Translations under genes and position numbers: made by a program | The notes under the pieces: model-generated | Seen by the model: the letters and a program-made list of their open reading frames with translations, nothing else | Databases searched by the model: none | Told to the model about the DNA's origin: nothing | Shown here: positions 61,247 through 64,000 of the stretch, piece by piece | Position numbering within the stretch: position 1 is the stretch's first letter | Layout: every line of letters begins with the position of its first letter | DNA from: Drosophila pseudoobscura | Lineage: Eukaryota > Arthropoda > Insecta > Diptera > Drosophilidae | Assembly: GCF_009870125.1 (NCBI RefSeq) | Contig: NC_046679.1 | Coordinates: 27,404,001-27,468,000, forward strand | DNA length: 64,000 nucleotides | Direction: 5' to 3'

Positions 61247-63559
61247 TAGGAAGTCCGGTTTGGATTCCTTTAAGTTCGCTCTCTCTCTCCCCGACATCTA
61301 CACAGCACTTGTTTGCTTGTGAAGTGCCGGCTTGAAACAACAAGTAGCTTACTCCATCCAAAAAACGTACTCTTTCAAAACGAACCAGCTCAAAGGCAAA
61401 GACTCTGAGATCATTTACTGTGGGTGCCCTTGAAATTCTCTTCCTCAAGAGCCCCCAGGCAAGGACTTTCATACCTCAAGCTCCAAAGGCTTCATTAATT
61501 ATGCCAACAGCAAAATGCTAAAGGCTTCAATTGTTTTAGACTGGACTTTCACTTGTGTATGAAAAATGATGTATGTGGTGCCGATGTCTACGCCAATGAC
61601 AGTTGGGAATAACCGCAATTTATGAAATATTCAAATCAATTTTTGTAGCAGGACCAGCAGAGTCTTCACATCGAGACATCTGTTGTTTTGCTTAAATTTT
61701 CATTCCTCTCGGTGAGTTTGAGGTTCGATTTCATACATATATAAGCATTGTTTATGTCACGCCTTGACACGCATCGTCCTTCTGTGTAAAACAACAACAA
61801 TTTTCGATTTTTATGCCACAACAACAGCAGCAGCAGCAGCAGAAGTGCCAATGCTGGGGTCAGAGGCTTACATAAAGACAATTGAATGTACGCGACTGGC
61901 CCAAAGGACTCCATACAGCTCTTGGTATCCCTTATCGCATACATACTCCCCCACACATAAATATAAATAAATACATATAAATAAATAAGAGGCATGGAAA
62001 AGCACACGGGAAATGGAGTCGGAATATCGAGTCCTGTGTATAGCGCAATCGAAAACAATCACAATGCCACAGGAGCAAATAAAAAAGGTCGACAGAGGGA
62101 GAGAGAGAGAGAACGGATACGCAATGGCAATTTTTGGGTAAGTAAAATACTTGGAGCCATTCAGCCGTTTCAGGTTGGCATCAATAATTTCCTTTTGATG
62201 CATTTGAGGCACGTGAATTTTCAATAAACCAAACAATACAGTAATTAACGGTGGACCCCTTGGGAGTACATTTATACTGTATTCACCATTTGATAAATTA
62301 TTTCTCGAATGCCTGGCGAATCTTTAAAATGCTAAATAAAGACCGCTAAAAGCGCACTACATTGCTCCTTGGCAATGCGATTGGTATCTGCTGAAAAATG
62401 TATCCACTTAACTAGCCAAACACTTTGGACAACACACAACACAATACGAAATTAAAACTATTTTGGTATTTCTTATCAGAAAAATACCACACGAATCTTG
62501 ACAATGGGCTGCTGAGCAATTAATCTCAACGCACAAAACCGAACAAGATACAAAACTGAAGAAATCCGGTTGGCACAGCTATTGGCTGGGGTCTAATGCT
62601 GCTGATAATTTATGTGCCTTTGCAGAGAGCCTTTGCACAAGCACAAATACACACACGCACACAAAAATCAACGCTCATACAATTTGCATAAATTGAAGAT
62701 GTATCAAATGAAATTGAGGTAATAAACCCAGCGACTGGGTGGCTCTATCATACATAGGCTTGAGCTTTGATGTGAATCTGGATCTGGTATCGGCAGAACT
62801 GGAGTAATTGGCACTAATTTGCTTTCACTCCATTAAATGAGTGTGCTCCCCACAATCTAGATGCAAATGAGGGAGTTCCACTTGATAGACACAAAAGACA
62901 AGAATACAGACAGGTTCCCTCCTGCTGCTGCGAATCCCATTAAAATCAATTAAGAATTGGAAATAAAATCAATCTTTGGCTATACTCGTACACTCCCCCA
63001 GTACGAGTGTGTATGAGGAAGTGACACAAACCTGCTGCTACGTTTTTAGCCAAATTTATGCAAACTGCTGACAAAATGTTCAAAATTACATCCGCTCATC
63101 CTCCCCGAAAACGAAATGAAACATCTGTGAGTATGTGACATCCCTCGCACCTTATCACCAGAGCCAGATACTCGTGCACCATGTGAACGACCGTGAACCA
63201 AGTGGCAAGAGTTCAGCGAAATGCCTCAGGTAATCAGCTGTTTCTCAGGCCGAAACCTAAGACTATGCTGTTTTCTGATGCTGATACTGATGCTGCATTC
63301 AGCAAACAACATGATGATTTATAAAATATGTTGACGGAACAACTTAACTGACCAGAAAGACAACGGAGCAGACAAATTTTCAGATGGGAGCCGAAAAAAC
63401 GTCTGTCGAAATAATACAAATAAAATACCCCGTTGCTGGACGGCGCGGCTTAATCCGGTTATTAAACTTTACACTGTCCAACCAGGTTGCGTGTAAGTTC
63501 CCCCTCCTTTCTCATTTTATTTTGTATTATTTTGTTAAATGAAATGGCTTTTGAACGAC
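61247..63559. other. Non-coding stretch before the right-edge promoter
   Basis: No gene is supported. There is a CAG run at 61822-61843 and repeated atacatataaataaataa sequence around 61960-61990. No domain-bearing frame was seen on either strand. Confidence 0.55.
61822..61843. repeat. CAG trinucleotide repeat
   Basis: Seven CAG/AGC units following acaa. On the reverse strand it gives a leucine run, which explains the apparent hydrophobic segment there. Confidence 0.85.
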
Positions 63560-63567
63560 TATAAAAA
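63560..63567 (+). promoter_or_regulatory. TATA box of the right-edge gene
   Basis: TATAAAAA is followed about 32-34 bases later by tttagttcat, a fair match to the fly initiator (TCAGTT) with its A at 63594. The resulting leader to the ATG at 63674 would be about 80 bases. Together they form a plausible core promoter. Confidence 0.6.
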
Positions 63568-63673
63568 TGCTGCGCATGCTCAGCAACGCTTTTAGTTCAT
63601 TCAAAAATATCAAACCGTTCGGTTGGGACTGGAATACACCCCTATACCATAAACGATATAATATCTAGCAGAC

Positions 63674-63766
63674 ATGTCTCTGAAATACGTAAGTTTTGGA
63701 ATGGAATGCTGTTGCATTAATTAGACAGTTCTAAATTGCCGCAGGCTATAAATGAAAGTGTTTTCG
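63674..63766 (+). CDS. First coding exon(s) of a gene running off the right edge (partial)
   Basis: ATG at 63674 opens a tiny coding exon, MSLKY, ending exactly at a near-perfect donor (TAC|gtaagt). After a 56-base intron with acceptor ttgccgcag, a 22-base exon reads AINESVF and ends at another good donor (G|gtaagg). If that second donor is ignored, the frame continues to a TAA at 63809 and gives a peptide of about 27 residues. The upstream TATA and initiator support a real transcript. The protein cannot be identified from this much. The most useful observation is that a complete promoter sits at the end of the window. Confidence 0.5.
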
Positions 63767-64000
63767 GTAAGGTTTCGTTTCTGGTCTTTCTGGACATAAA
63801 ATGTATTAAATAATGCAACAAATTTGTTCTAATTGTGAATTTGCATACGAATAAATTAGTGAACAAAATCCAGTTTGAGCAACTCAAAATCATTTATAGT
63901 GACGTAAAAGATTATGCAATTGGTTCTGACGGCAAGAAAGATCAGATATTTCCATATTAATATCATTTGTTTGGTGAATTAAAATTGATTTTGAAAATAT
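63767..64000 (+). other. Intron or downstream sequence of the right-edge gene
   Basis: A/T-rich DNA after the last donor, with no further exon recognised before the window ends. Confidence 0.4.

Noticed and set aside
60699..61472. 257-codon frame on the minus strand
   Set aside because: Longest frame on that strand, but it has no domain, mirrors a low-complexity plus-strand frame and crosses GGCCA and CTCT repeats; hydrophobic runs come from composition.
1..64000. Possible tRNA, rRNA, CRISPR array or intact transposable element
   Set aside because: I looked for B-box-like motifs, regular repeat-spacer arrays, long terminal repeats and transposase or reverse-transcriptase motifs and saw none. 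Known fly miRNA sequences recalled from memory were not spotted either, but that search was by eye only.

Overview
The window looks like nuclear DNA from a fruit fly of the genus Drosophila. The identifiable genes are split by short introns of about 55-67 bases with fly-type splice sites. One encodes an insect antennal ionotropic receptor and one a modSP-type modular serine protease. The long spaces between genes are full of the CA, GA, CAG and C/G-rich microsatellites typical of fly euchromatin. I saw no sign of a bacterial or viral origin, and no tRNA, rRNA, CRISPR array or intact transposon. The species cannot be fixed from sequence alone.

Most of the first 33 kb is non-coding, either intergenic or the introns of larger genes. 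Within it I can support a compact three-exon gene for an unrecognised 200-residue protein (18677-19402). A 43-residue single-pass membrane micropeptide (9960-10091) is also a good candidate. Weaker candidates are a signal-peptide exon ending in a splice donor (2912-3043), a splice-flanked interval open in two frames (25029-25283) and a very short ORF with a good start context (28030-28110).

The gene-dense part runs from 33 to 48 kb, all on the plus strand. It starts with an intact five-exon ionotropic receptor of the Ir75 type (33064-35274) with its own TATA box. A four-exon modSP-like protein follows (43879-45662). Its four LDLa repeats, Sushi domain and Wonton-like domain are kept, but its protease domain is truncated and has lost the catalytic residues. 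Only 222 bases later an eight-exon TPR gene begins (45885-48026), which resembles TTC25/ODAD4, the outer dynein arm docking subunit. The three genes have no obvious shared pathway: chemosensation, an extracellular non-catalytic recognition or decoy protein (or a decaying gene), and axonemal assembly in sperm tails or sensory cilia.

The last 16 kb is again mostly non-coding. It holds the probable first two coding exons of an unidentified gene (52875-53167) and, at the right edge, a TATA promoter with the first exons of another gene (63560-63766). Both continue beyond what can be traced here. All gene models were spliced by eye and need transcript support.
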